Shown: positions 45,085 to 54,056, counted from the stretch's first letter. The stretch is 64,000 bases of DNA from Hahella sp. CCB-MM4 (GCF_002260525.1 NZ_MRYI01000017.1:62001-126000); one strand, 5' to 3'. Notes: a model not told the origin generated them from the letters alone. Numbers and translations: made by a program.

Positions 45085-46158
45085 ATGACGCTTAATAGCA
45101 AATACAACAAAATCAACGCGGTTCTTTCCCTCACTTTGGCAGGCACCCTGCTTTGTTCCACTCTCAATGCGAGCGCAGAAGATAAAATCCGCTGGAAGAT
45201 GCAGGCGGCCTTCGGCAGCAATCTCCCGGCACTGGGCGATACGATCCCCGGAATCATGGACTCATTGAAAGAAGCCACCGACGGCCGTGTGGTGATCAAG
45301 CACTATGAGCCCAGCAAGCTGGTCCCTACCCTCAATATCACCGATGCGGTTAAAAGCGGAAAAATCGAAGCCGGTTATACCTGGCTCGGATATGACCAGG
45401 GCAAGTTTCCCTCTTCTGTACTGTTTGCATCAGTACCATTCGGAATGGAGCCCTGGGAATATATCGGCTGGTGGTATGAAGCGGGCGGCCAGAAACTCGC
45501 AGAAGATATCTACCACAAGATCAACATTCACCCGGTACTCTGCGGCATGACCGGCCCCGAAACCGCAGGTTGGTTCAAGAAAGAAATCAACGGCCTGGAA
45601 GATGTCAAAGGCCTGAAAATGCGCTTTGCCGGCATCGGTGGGCAGGTCATGCAGGACCTGGGAGCCTCCGTCACCGTATTACCCGGCGGTGAAATATTCC
45701 AGGCCCTGGAAAAAGGCGCCATCGACGCCACGGAATTTTCATTACCGGCGGTAGACCAGAAGCTGGGCTTCAACAAGGTCGCCAAGTACAACTATTTCCC
45801 CGGCTGGCACCAGCCTCACGCTGCTTTTCACTTGGTGGTCAACAAAGACGAGTGGGATAAAACCTCCGCCATGGATAAAGCCGTCATCAATCTGGCTTGC
45901 GAAGCCAGTGTCACCCGCGATCTGGCCCGCAGCGAGGGCATCCAGGGTGCCGCCATGGCCGAACTGGAAAGTGAAGGAGCCGTCTCCAAGCGCCTGCCCG
46001 AACCTTTACTGCGCGAGCTGCAAAAAGTCAGCATCAAAGTACTGGAAGCGGAAGCCAGCAAAGACAGTGACTTTAAATCTGTCTATGAACATCAGCTTGC
46101 ATTCTCCAAAGACTACAAACGCTGGAAGCAGTTCGGCTACCTGCCAAGGGACTTCTAA
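45085..46158 (+). CDS. dctP: TRAP transporter periplasmic binding protein DctP
   Basis: 357 residues. Signal peptide (ALSL-like hydrophobic core, NASA cleavage region near 32), then the DctP fold: WKMQAAFGSNLPALGDTIPGIMDSLKEATDGRVVIKHYEPSKLVPTLNITDAVKSG, then the GLKMRFAGIGG segment with the conserved Arg that binds the carboxylate, LPGGEIFQALEKGAIDATEFSLP. Binds an organic acid and delivers it to DctQM. The mannitol/chloroaromatic-type sub-family is my best guess from the WxxAGG-like helix. Driven by the sigma-54 promoter. Confidence 0.93.
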   Translation: MTLNSKYNKINAVLSLTLAGTLLCSTLNASAEDKIRWKMQAAFGSNLPALGDTIPGIMDSLKEATDGRVVIKHYEPSKLVPTLNITDAVKSGKIEAGYTWLGYDQGKFPSSVLFASVPFGMEPWEYIGWWYEAGGQKLAEDIYHKINIHPVLCGMTGPETAGWFKKEINGLEDVKGLKMRFAGIGGQVMQDLGASVTVLPGGEIFQALEKGAIDATEFSLPAVDQKLGFNKVAKYNYFPGWHQPHAAFHLVVNKDEWDKTSAMDKAVINLACEASVTRDLARSEGIQGAAMAELESEGAVSKRLPEPLLRELQKVSIKVLEAEASKDSDFKSVYEHQLAFSKDYKRWKQFGYLPRDF

Positions 46159-46216
46159 TGCGTAAGCTGGTCAGCTGTCTGCATAAGGACGTCTAAAGCG
46201 TAGTTGACCACTCTAC
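46141..46216 (+). repeat. Imperfect 38-bp tandem duplication across the dctP stop
   Basis: CTGCCAAGGGACTTCTAATG... at 46141 is repeated as CTGCATAAGGACGTCTAAAG... at 46179. The first copy contains the true stop TAA; the second is its diverged duplicate and non-coding. Confidence 0.7.
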
Positions 46217-46230
46217 CCGGAGCTCTGTCT

Positions 46231-46272
46231 GGGAGGGAACGTGCCACTGGCGGCGCCGCCCCTCCCCTTTTT
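46231..46272 (+). terminator. Attenuating terminator between dctP and dctQ
   Basis: Stem GGGAGGG / CCCTCCC (46231-46237 with 46260-46266) enclosing GGCGGCGCCGCC, followed by TTTTT. Partial termination here would make the binding protein more abundant than the permease subunits, as is common in TRAP operons. Confidence 0.78.
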
Positions 46273-46302
46273 CACTCACTTATTTCTTAAGGTTGCACAA
46301 AC

Positions 46303-46947
46303 ATGCAAGCTGAAAAGGTTCTTGTGGATTCCGCCCTGTCTGAGGTACTCCCTCACCAGGACGCGCAGCTCCCGCATACCTGGTTTTCCATGAAAGTGGA
46401 TGCCTTCGTTGGCAAAGCAGGAGAATGGATCAGTTGGGTTTGGCCTGTCCTGATGGCCATTATCATGATCAATGTCGTCATGCGTTATCTGTTCGGCGAG
46501 GGACGCGTCGAGTTTGAAGAACTGCAATGGCATTTCTATTCCATCGGCTTCCTCGGAGCCCTGTCTTTTTGTATCAAGGACGACAGCCACGTGCGAGTGG
46601 ACGTTCTCCACGAACGATTCCCGCTGAAGGCGAAAGCCTGGATTGAATTTATCGGCATCGGCTGCCTGCTGACTCCCTTTACCCTGTTGCTCATCTGGTA
46701 TGGCCTGCCCTTCGTGATTGATGCATGGCAGACCGGGGAAAAGTCCGGCTCACCGGGTGGCCTGCCCTATCGCTGGATCATTAAATCGGTGTTGCCGTTG
46801 GCCATGGTACTGGTAGGCGTCGCCCTGATCTCACGCATGAGCAGAGTCATCAGCTACTTGTTCCTGCAGGGCAACCGAAAGCATTACAGAGCCGACATCA
46901 ACAACGAAACCAGCGTAGTCACAGGAGGTCAACATGGAAGCAAATGA
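46303..46947 (+). CDS. dctQ: TRAP transporter small permease DctQ
   Basis: 214 residues with four membrane helices in the DctQ pattern: WISWVWPVLMAIIMINVVMRYLFGEG, EFEELQWHFYSIGFLGALSFCIKDDSHVRVDVLHERF. Partner of DctM. Its 3' end overlaps the dctM start by 14 bases, so translation is coupled. Confidence 0.92.
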   Translation: MQAEKVLVDSALSEVLPHQDAQLPHTWFSMKVDAFVGKAGEWISWVWPVLMAIIMINVVMRYLFGEGRVEFEELQWHFYSIGFLGALSFCIKDDSHVRVDVLHERFPLKAKAWIEFIGIGCLLTPFTLLLIWYGLPFVIDAWQTGEKSGSPGGLPYRWIIKSVLPLAMVLVGVALISRMSRVISYLFLQGNRKHYRADINNETSVVTGGQHGSK

Positions 46948-48289
46948 ATGGCTCGCCATCGCCATGTTTGCCAGCTTTATCCTGCTGATATTCAGTGGCT
47001 TTCCTGTTGCATGGCTGTTAGGCGGCATCGCGGTGATATTCACCGGCATCAGCCTGTTTGCCGACAATTATCTGGACACATTTATCGGCATTGACTGGAA
47101 CTACACTGCCCTGACCGTCGACCGGATCTGGGCAATCATGAGTAACTGGGTGCTGGTGGCCCTGCCCATGTTTGTCTTTATGGGACAAATGCTGGATCGC
47201 TCAGGTATGGCCGAAAATCTGATGCACAACGTCTCCCGGCTGTTCGGTCGTCTTAACGGCGGCACTGCAATCGCCGTTGTTCTGATCGGGCTGTTGCTGG
47301 CCGCCTCCACCGGCATTATCGGCGCTTCCGTGGCTCTGCTTACCTTGCTTGCCCTGCCTGTCATGCTGAAAAAACAGTACCAGTCCGAACTTGCGGTCGG
47401 CACTGTCTGTGCCGTGGGTACACTAGGGATCCTGATTCCTCCCAGTATCATGCTGGTGATGATGGCGGACCAACTGGCCCTGTCAGTGGGCGATCTTTTC
47501 CTGGGAGCAGTGTTCCCCGGTGTATTGCTGGGCAGCGCGTTTATCCTTTATATCGTGATCCGGGCCAAATTCAATCCGGATCTGGCCCCCGTGGGCGATT
47601 CTACTGAGTCCCTGGATTGGGGAGTGGTGATAGACGCACTGAAAGCCATCATTCCTCCAGCACTGTTGATCCTGGCAGTTCTGGGCTCCATTTTTCTTGG
47701 CCTGGCCACACCGACCGAAGCTTCCGGCGTAGGCGCTTTCGGAGCCACCATGCTGGCCTGGTATAACAAAAAGCTGAGTCTGGCCGTGTTCAAAACCGTC
47801 TGTATCCAGACCAGCCAGACCACCGGCTTTATATTTGCCATCTTGATCGGAGCAACGGCATTTTCCCTGGTTCTGCGGGGACTTGGCGGGGACGAACTGA
47901 TCGAATCCGCTCTTACCGGCCTGCCTTTCGGACCTACCGGCATCATTATCAGCATTCTGTTCTGCACATTCCTGTTGGGATTCTTCCTGGACTGGATTGA
48001 AATCACGCTGATTATTCTGCCGTTGGTGGCTCCCGTGGTGGAATCCCTCGGGTTTAATCTGGTGTGGTTCACCGTGTTGTTTGCGGTGTGCCTGCAAACC
48101 TCCTTCCTGACACCACCCGTCGGCTTTGCCCTGTTCTATTGCAAAGGGGTGGCTCCACCACAAATCAAAGTCGGCACCCTGTATCGCGGAGTGGCTCCGT
48201 TTATCCTGCTGCAGCTTGTGGCCATCATGATCGTGTTTGTCTGGCCCGCCATAGTGACCTGGCTGCCTGCACAGGCCTACGGCAACTAA
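46934..48289 (+). CDS. dctM: TRAP transporter large permease DctM
   Basis: 451 residues, about twelve membrane helices. DctM signatures include FSGFPVAWLLGGIAVIF, LFGRLNGGTAIAVVLIGLLLAASTGIIGASVALLTLLALPVMLKKQY and GTLGILIPPSIMLVMMADQ. Sodium-driven uptake with DctPQ. Same operon as the CoA-transferase (ten-base gap), so the imported acid is likely activated by CoA transfer. Confidence 0.93.
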   Translation: MEANEWLAIAMFASFILLIFSGFPVAWLLGGIAVIFTGISLFADNYLDTFIGIDWNYTALTVDRIWAIMSNWVLVALPMFVFMGQMLDRSGMAENLMHNVSRLFGRLNGGTAIAVVLIGLLLAASTGIIGASVALLTLLALPVMLKKQYQSELAVGTVCAVGTLGILIPPSIMLVMMADQLALSVGDLFLGAVFPGVLLGSAFILYIVIRAKFNPDLAPVGDSTESLDWGVVIDALKAIIPPALLILAVLGSIFLGLATPTEASGVGAFGATMLAWYNKKLSLAVFKTVCIQTSQTTGFIFAILIGATAFSLVLRGLGGDELIESALTGLPFGPTGIIISILFCTFLLGFFLDWIEITLIILPLVAPVVESLGFNLVWFTVLFAVCLQTSFLTPPVGFALFYCKGVAPPQIKVGTLYRGVAPFILLQLVAIMIVFVWPAIVTWLPAQAYGN

Positions 48290-48299
48290 GGAGAGAAGC

Positions 48300-49952
48300 A
48301 TGTCAGCCAAACACTTTCATAAAGTGATCAGTGCCGCCCAGGCAGCAGCACTGATTCCGAATGGAGCCACCATTGCCACAGCGGGATTTGTCGGCATCGG
48401 ATTTGCCGAAGAGCTTGCTGTTGCAATAGAGCAGCGCTACCTGCATGAGCAAGCCCCGGGGCATTTGACCCTGGTCTATGCTGCCGGTCAGGGTGACGGT
48501 AAGCACCGTGGACTTAATCACTTCGGCCATGACGGTATGGTCAGGCGGGTCATCGGCGGCCATTGGGGACTGGTTCCCAAGCTCGGCGCGCTCGCCTGTG
48601 ACAATAAAATTGAAGCTTACAACCTCCCCCAGGGGGTCATCAGCCATCTGTTCAGAGACATTGCCGCCGGCAAGCCGGGACTCTTGACCCAGGTGGGCCT
48701 GCATACTTTTGTCGATCCCCGTTATGAAGGCGGAAAGATCAATCAGGTCACCCGGGATGACCTGGTAGAACTCATGCATATCCAGGGACAGGAATACCTG
48801 TTTTACAAAACCTTCCCCATTCACATCGCCCTGCTACGGGGAACCACCGCCGATACCAGAGGCAATATTACCGGCGAGCGGGAGGCATTGCCTCTGGAAA
48901 GCCTGGCCATCGCCCAGGCGGTACACAACTGCGGCGGCAAGGTAATTGTCCAGGTGGAACGACTGACTGACCGTCACCGGCTGCATCCCGGCCAAGTCAC
49001 CATCCCCGGTATCCTGGTGGATCATGTGGTGCTGGCACCGCCGGAACATCACCAGCAGACGTTTGCGGAGAGCTATAACCCGGCTTACAGCGGTGAGGTC
49101 CTTGCCTCTCCGGTCATTTCCGGAGAAACAAAGACGGGAGAGGAGTTGAACCTGAGAACATTGATCGGCCGCCGGGCTGCCATGGAGTTGCGGCAAGATG
49201 CCATCGTCAACCTCGGAATCGGCATGCCCGAGGAAGTGGCCAATGTGGCCTGCCAGGAGTCGGTTCTTAGTCAGGTCACCCTCACCATTGAGCCAGGGGG
49301 AATCGGCGGCAGGCCCGCCGGCGGTTTAAGTTTCGGAGCCGTCAGCAACGCTGAGGCCATCATCGATCAGCCAGCCCAGTTCGATTTCTATGACGGCGGT
49401 GGATTGGATCAGGCTTTTCTCGGCATGGCACAGATGGACGCCCAGGGTAACGTCAACGTCAGTCGTTTCGGTAATCGCATGGCCGGTGCAGGTGGCTTTA
49501 TCAATATCAGTCAGAATGCCAAGGAGGTGTACTTCCTGGGAACCTTTTGTGCGGGAAATCCCCAGCCGGAAATAATGGAGGGCGAGGTGCGGGTTAGTGG
49601 GGATAATCGAAATTCCAAACTGGTGAACCGCGTGGAGCACCTGACCTTTAGCGGTCAGTATGCGCTGCAAAGAGGACAGAAAGTGAAATACATTACTGAG
49701 CGTTGTGTATTCCAGCTGACCACTTCCGGTGTTGAGCTGATCGAAGTTGCCCCAGGGGTCAGAATTGATCGGGACATTCTTCCTTTCATGGGGTTCAAGC
49801 CCCAGATATCCCCGCAACTCAGTGTGACGCCGATTCAATGCCTCAAACCCGGCTTAATGGGGTTGTCTCTTAAGTCCCCTGTTTCATCCTCGCCTGTCTG
49901 GGGAAAGGACCCGTCTTTATTGGCCTCCGAGGTGAGAGAAGCCGTCAACTGA
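48300..49952 (+). CDS. Fused-subunit acyl-CoA:carboxylate CoA-transferase
   Basis: 550 residues, the one-chain form of class I CoA-transferase (alpha-like domain 1-260, beta-like domain about 285-520). Motifs: GFVGIGFAEELA, GQGDGKHRGLNHFG and the catalytic glutamate in LTIEPGGIGG, with G-rich PAGGLSFGA following. YdiF/propionate CoA-transferase group. It would transfer CoA from acetyl-CoA or similar to the acid brought in by the TRAP system. Ten bases after dctM with GGAGAG as ribosome site. Exact substrate unknown. Confidence 0.9.
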   Translation: MSAKHFHKVISAAQAAALIPNGATIATAGFVGIGFAEELAVAIEQRYLHEQAPGHLTLVYAAGQGDGKHRGLNHFGHDGMVRRVIGGHWGLVPKLGALACDNKIEAYNLPQGVISHLFRDIAAGKPGLLTQVGLHTFVDPRYEGGKINQVTRDDLVELMHIQGQEYLFYKTFPIHIALLRGTTADTRGNITGEREALPLESLAIAQAVHNCGGKVIVQVERLTDRHRLHPGQVTIPGILVDHVVLAPPEHHQQTFAESYNPAYSGEVLASPVISGETKTGEELNLRTLIGRRAAMELRQDAIVNLGIGMPEEVANVACQESVLSQVTLTIEPGGIGGRPAGGLSFGAVSNAEAIIDQPAQFDFYDGGGLDQAFLGMAQMDAQGNVNVSRFGNRMAGAGGFINISQNAKEVYFLGTFCAGNPQPEIMEGEVRVSGDNRNSKLVNRVEHLTFSGQYALQRGQKVKYITERCVFQLTTSGVELIEVAPGVRIDRDILPFMGFKPQISPQLSVTPIQCLKPGLMGLSLKSPVSSSPVWGKDPSLLASEVREAVN

Positions 49953-50080
49953 AGACTTTGTTGCCGGTTAGCCTGCAACTTCCTCACCGGCTGTACTTGA
50001 CGGGCAGCCTTAATGAAGATAAAAACTAATCTGTCAGATTTTAATCAGCCAGGGTTCTGCTCAGGTTCAGTGTCCGAATT

Positions 50081-50848
50081 ATGTTACGCTCCTGTCACCG
50101 TATAAACGGCCTGGGTGGTGCATTCAAGGGATTTGTGAACGCCTCCCGATCGCCGCTTAAAGCATTGGTCGCCAGCTTTCCACTCTGGTGCTCCATGCAC
50201 GCACACAGCCTTGAAAAAGTTCCTGGACACCCACTAAGCCTACATCAAACGACCGTTAAGTTTTCCAGCGATATTCCCTTCAATGAGCGCAACTCCCATA
50301 GCATTGCCCGTCTTCTGAAAAGACTGCCACAGGAATCCGCCCTGCGGGTTCGGGAGTGGCTGAAGCTGGTGGAACAGAACCGGTTACGTCCGATGGTGAC
50401 CAAACTCAAGGCAGTGAATGATTACTTTAATGCCCTGGCTTATATTTCCGATGAAGAAATGTGGCAAGTGGAAGACTACTGGGCAACTCCCCTGGAAGTG
50501 ATCTCCAACGGTAAAGGGGACTGTGAAGACCTCGCCATTGCCAAATACTTTACGCTTCGGGCCATGGGAGTCTCCAGCCAGCAATTGGGCATCAGCTACG
50601 TAAAAAGTTATCGCCTGCCCACCGCACACATGGTTTTGGACTACTACGATTCCAGAGAATCCCGGCCGGTAACCCTGGATAACCTGGATGACACCATCCG
50701 CGAACGCCCGGACCTTAACGCCATTTACAGCTTCAATGAAGAACATGTCTGGTCCAGTCATAACCGTTCTTCAAATGTAGGCTCTCCTTCAGAAATCAGG
50801 CACTGGCTGCTGCTTCAGGAAAAGCTGAGCGATCAGTTGTTATTCTGA
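50081..50848 (+). CDS. lapG: LapG-type periplasmic cysteine protease (transglutaminase-like)
   Basis: 255 residues. Export segment near 22-42, then the bacterial transglutaminase-like cysteine peptidase domain. Catalytic triad C148 (GKGDCEDLAIA), H183 (TAHMVLDYY) and D200 (LDNLDD), with spacing like LapG. LapG cuts the N-terminus of large adhesins such as LapA, releasing biofilm cells when c-di-GMP is low; LapD normally sequesters it. Neither lapD nor an adhesin gene is adjacent, so the partners must lie elsewhere. Start ATG 50081 lacks a good ribosome site. Confidence 0.87.
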   Translation: MLRSCHRINGLGGAFKGFVNASRSPLKALVASFPLWCSMHAHSLEKVPGHPLSLHQTTVKFSSDIPFNERNSHSIARLLKRLPQESALRVREWLKLVEQNRLRPMVTKLKAVNDYFNALAYISDEEMWQVEDYWATPLEVISNGKGDCEDLAIAKYFTLRAMGVSSQQLGISYVKSYRLPTAHMVLDYYDSRESRPVTLDNLDDTIRERPDLNAIYSFNEEHVWSSHNRSSNVGSPSEIRHWLLLQEKLSDQLLF

Positions 50849-50912
50849 CCCTCCTGATCACCTTCCTCCCTCAATCCCCCAGATTTCGTGAAGCACTTCA
50901 CATTATTTCATC

Positions 50913-50951
50913 CTTAAGGTTAAGAAATGTTTCTCTTAAGGGTTCCTTAAG
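50913..50951 (+). promoter_or_regulatory. PmrA/QseB-type operator (CTTAAG direct repeats)
   Basis: CTTAAG-GGTTC-CTTAAG at 50935-50951 is a perfect YTTAAK-N5-YTTAAK box; a third CTTAAG at 50913 is 22 bases (two helical turns) upstream on the same face. A TTGACA at 50953-50958 follows directly as a possible -35 element. It precedes the hemolysin-family gene by about 90 bases, and a PmrA/QseB-like regulator is encoded 4.6 kb downstream in the same direction. Confidence 0.78.
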
Positions 50952-51043
50952 GTTGACAGGTTAACTTGGCTCCATCACTGCTCATAAACGTTTGAAGATA
51001 AACCGAATAACCCCCTTATGAGCGAATACGGAGATCATGAAAG

Positions 51044-51694
51044 ATGCCTGCAACCAGCTTAATAAACCTGCTTCCACAGGAGAAAGGCGAGCAAATCTAT
51101 ACCCTTTGCCGCCACCCGTTAAGGCACTACACCGAAGCATTTATCCGTCAGCGCTATGATGAAGATTACGGCGCCAGAATTTCTCATTTCTGTTCCCGGT
51201 TAATGGTCAGCGTATTTGAAGGGGAAATACAGTCTGCCATCGGGTTTGAACTGGCACAGCATCGCCAGTTATTCCTGGAGCAGTATTTCTCCCAGCCCGT
51301 GGAACAGGTCATCGCACATAAATGCAATCTGCCAACCACTCGCGGCCAGATTGTTGAAGTGGGTAACCTTGCTTCACAGTCTCACGGGGCTTTACGTCGC
51401 TTTATCCTGATTCTGGGGCAGTATTTCATCCAACAGCATCTTCAATGGGTGGTATTTACCGCCATTCCCAGTTTGCTCCATACCTTCGAGAAATTTCAGA
51501 TTCCCTTGTATGAACTGGGCGAAGCACGCCCGGATGCCTTGGGTGAAGAAGCCGGCAACTGGGGCAGCTATTACAAAAAATCTCCCAAAGTGGTGGCCGC
51601 CCATCTGGGCACGGGCATGGCCAAACTCAGAAGCAACGCCATGCTGGCCAAGCTGGTTGATGCTCAACCTACACCGCTATTTCTAGGCCAGTAA
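51044..51694 (+). CDS. Thermostable hemolysin family protein (PF12261), likely acyltransferase-like
   Basis: 216 residues, matching the delta-VPH/T_hemolysin family: HPLRHYTEAFIRQRYDEDYGARISHFCSRLMVS, then IVEVGNLASQSHGALRRFILILGQYFIQQHLQWVVFTAIPSLLHTFEKFQIPLYELGEARPDALGEEAGNWGSYY. No signal peptide or pore-like region. Despite the name, the fold is thought to belong to the GNAT/acyl-homoserine-lactone-synthase group, so N-acyl transfer is a better hypothesis than haemolysis. Starts the block of acyl-chemistry genes behind the PmrA-type box. Substrate unknown. Confidence 0.82.
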   Translation: MPATSLINLLPQEKGEQIYTLCRHPLRHYTEAFIRQRYDEDYGARISHFCSRLMVSVFEGEIQSAIGFELAQHRQLFLEQYFSQPVEQVIAHKCNLPTTRGQIVEVGNLASQSHGALRRFILILGQYFIQQHLQWVVFTAIPSLLHTFEKFQIPLYELGEARPDALGEEAGNWGSYYKKSPKVVAAHLGTGMAKLRSNAMLAKLVDAQPTPLFLGQ

Positions 51695-51744
51695 CGACAA
51701 CGATAAGACTATACCAGTCACTCAGGCAGCAGTAGATAAAGGAC

Positions 51745-53364
51745 ATGACAGAGATACTTACCAGCATCGCCACCTGGGCAGAGCAGCAGCCACAGGCTAT
51801 CGCCCTGGAGAATCATGAAATCTCCATCACTTACCGGGATTTGTGGTCCCGGATTGAGTATCTGTCCCGGCAGTTCAGAGACCAAAACGTTTCCATCCTG
51901 GCTCTGGCAGGCGATAACCATCCTGAATGGATCTGCGTGGATCTGGCCGCGCTTCATGCAGGCGTCACCCTGATTCCGATCCCAACCTTCTTCAGTCAGC
52001 AACAGGTAGAACACATACTCCGGGATGCAGCGGTAGACCATCTGGCATTTATGGCGTCGCCGATAACGGATCGGGCGCCTGCAGAATTCGTTTCAAATGA
52101 TCAGCAAAGCACGGTATTTCTGGGCGGAGACGTCTTCCTGAGAGCGCTCGCCAATACCCCACCACAACCTGGCTCCAGAATGGCTGACGTTGCCAAAATC
52201 ACCTACACCTCCGGCTCGACCGGTCAGCCCAAGGGAGTTTGCCTGTCTTCACAGACGCTCGATGCGGTCAGCAAGGCACTCACTGGCGCGATTCAGATCT
52301 CCGATGCTTTCACCCATCTGTGCACCCTGCCATTGGCCACCTTACTGGAGAACGTCGCTGGCGTTTACTGCACACTGATGAAGGGACAACGTTGTGTCAT
52401 ACCTTCATTGCATGAACTTGGTTTTCAAGGCTCCAGCAGACTGGACGCGGCCACCTGGGTCGGTCAGTTGCAACACTGGCAACCCGCAACATTAATTCTG
52501 ACTCCCGAGCTGTTAAAGCTGTTGGTATTGTCCTGTATGCGCCTTAACTGGCGACCGGATCATTTTCAATTCATTGCCGTCGGTGGCGGCAAAGTATCTC
52601 GGGAAATGCTGGAGCAAGCGCAAAGTATCGGTTTACCGGTTTTCGAAGGCTATGGATTGTCGGAATGCGCCTCCGTGGTGGCAGTCAATACTTCCCGGCA
52701 CCACCGCCCCGGAAGTGTCGGTAAACCCCTGCCCCATGTTTCCGTAACATTGGCTGACGACGGTGAAATCCTGGTATCCGGTAATGCCTACAGCGGCTAC
52801 CTGAATGATACGGTTTTGCCTCATCAGGCTATTAAATGTTCTACAAAAGAGGTAATTGAATGCTCTGCAAAAGAGGTGATTGAAAGCTCCTCATCAGAGC
52901 CGAATACCGTAACTCAGATTGTTCACACCGGTGACTTTGGTCGTTTCGATGAAGACGGGTATCTCTATGTGCTGGGGCGTAAAAAGAACCTCATTATCAA
53001 CGCCTACGGACGCAACATTAATCCTGAATGGATAGAAAGCGAGTTGACCGGCGTCCCCCAGATTCTTCAGGCAGCTGTGTTTGGAGAGGGAGAACCGGGA
53101 CTGGCTGCGCTGATCACGCCAGCCCCTGAGGTCAGTTTCACTCAGATCAATGAGCTGATGGAACGGATAAACCAGGATTTACCGGACTATGCCCGGATAG
53201 TTCAATGGTCCATCAACCAGATTCCTTTTACTCCGCACAACGGTCAGCTGACAGAAAACGGCCGACTGAAGCGGACGGTGATCGCCAATGCCTATCAGGA
53301 CACCCTTGATCAACTGTTTAAAGCGATTCAATCAGATAAATACCTTAATGGAGCCCTATCATGA
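51745..53364 (+). CDS. Acyl-adenylating (AMP-binding) enzyme
   Basis: 539 residues of the ANL superfamily. P-loop YTSGSTGQPKG near 154-164, GYGLSEC near 305, HTGDFGRFDEDGYLYVLGRKKNLIINAYGRNINPEWIE (about 392-429) and the C-terminal catalytic Lys in LTENGRLKR. Activates a carboxylic acid, probably a fatty acid, as the adenylate. Oddity: an insert of about 20 residues (363-382) made of a nine-residue tandem repeat (STKEVIECS/AKEVIESSS), just before the HTGD hinge region. The next gene overlaps by four bases. Confidence 0.9.
   Translation: MTEILTSIATWAEQQPQAIALENHEISITYRDLWSRIEYLSRQFRDQNVSILALAGDNHPEWICVDLAALHAGVTLIPIPTFFSQQQVEHILRDAAVDHLAFMASPITDRAPAEFVSNDQQSTVFLGGDVFLRALANTPPQPGSRMADVAKITYTSGSTGQPKGVCLSSQTLDAVSKALTGAIQISDAFTHLCTLPLATLLENVAGVYCTLMKGQRCVIPSLHELGFQGSSRLDAATWVGQLQHWQPATLILTPELLKLLVLSCMRLNWRPDHFQFIAVGGGKVSREMLEQAQSIGLPVFEGYGLSECASVVAVNTSRHHRPGSVGKPLPHVSVTLADDGEILVSGNAYSGYLNDTVLPHQAIKCSTKEVIECSAKEVIESSSSEPNTVTQIVHTGDFGRFDEDGYLYVLGRKKNLIINAYGRNINPEWIESELTGVPQILQAAVFGEGEPGLAALITPAPEVSFTQINELMERINQDLPDYARIVQWSINQIPFTPHNGQLTENGRLKRTVIANAYQDTLDQLFKAIQSDKYLNGALS
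52831..52890 (+). repeat. 27-bp tandem repeat inside the adenylating-enzyme gene
   Basis: Two adjacent in-frame 27-base units (TGTTCTACAAAAGAGGTAAT... and TGCTCTGCAAAAGAGGTGAT...) with a partial third. They add a Ser/Thr-Lys-Glu-rich insert; its position in a surface loop is inferred. Confidence 0.72.
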
Positions 53365-54053
53365 CAGCAGTGAAGGAACTTACGAGCCAACCCAAATACC
53401 AGACATTCTATGACCGGCTGCAGGCTGAAACTGTCGTAGAGCGCAACAAGCTGCTGAGCAGCCCCATTATCCAGGATGCACTGCAGGGCAATATTACCCT
53501 TACCCAATATCAGGCCTTTCTGACCCAGGCTTATCATCACGTCAAGCATACGCTCCCCCTGCTGATGTCCTGTGGCGGCAGATTGGGCGGTGAATATGAG
53601 TGGTTGCGGGAGGCTGTCGCCGAATATATCGAAGAGGAAACCGGCCATCAGGAATGGATACTCAGCGACATTGCCGCGACCGGTGCCGACGCGGAAGCCG
53701 TGCGCCATGGCCGCCCCCACCCTGACACTGAAGTTATGGTGGCCTATGCCTACCACTGTATCGACCGACAGAACCCGATAATGTTCTTCGGTATGGTCCA
53801 TGTCCTGGAAGGCACCAGCGTCACCACCGCCACCCAGGCCGGGGAGATCATCCAGCGTACTCTGGGGCTTCCCAACCAGGCCTTCAGTTATCTGTACTCA
53901 CACGGCAGCTTGGATCAGGAACACATTCGCTTTTTCGAAAACCTGATGGTCCGGGTCTCCGACGAAAATGACCAGGCAGATATTATTCACGCCAGCAAAA
54001 TGTTCTATGAGTTGTATGGCCGGGTGTTCCGTTCACTCCCCAGAGAGGTGTAA
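53361..54053 (+). CDS. Haem-oxygenase-like diiron oxidase (TenA/UndA-type)
   Basis: 230 residues. TENA/THI-4/PQQC fold with a full HDO metal set: E93 and H96 (EEETGHQEW), E150 (MVHVLEGTS), H181, D185 and H188 (HGSLDQEH). The H-x3-D-x2-H pattern, and the spacing from H96 to E150, match UndA-like oxidases that cleave fatty acids to terminal alkenes and related N-oxygenating or desaturating enzymes. No thiaminase active-site Cys signature is apparent. ATGA overlap with the adenylating enzyme. Predicted to oxidise the activated acyl product. Confidence 0.87.
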   Translation: MTAVKELTSQPKYQTFYDRLQAETVVERNKLLSSPIIQDALQGNITLTQYQAFLTQAYHHVKHTLPLLMSCGGRLGGEYEWLREAVAEYIEEETGHQEWILSDIAATGADAEAVRHGRPHPDTEVMVAYAYHCIDRQNPIMFFGMVHVLEGTSVTTATQAGEIIQRTLGLPNQAFSYLYSHGSLDQEHIRFFENLMVRVSDENDQADIIHASKMFYELYGRVFRSLPREV

Positions 54054-54056
54054 ATC

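Noticed and set aside
51044-51694. Reading the 'thermostable hemolysin' as a secreted cytolysin
   Set aside because: No signal peptide or pore-forming segment, and the neighbours are acyl-metabolism enzymes; the family name reflects history, not shown activity.
53361-54053. Assigning the TenA-fold protein to thiamine salvage (TenA)
   Set aside because: It keeps the diiron-oxidase ligand set and lacks thiaminase context; no thiamine genes nearby.
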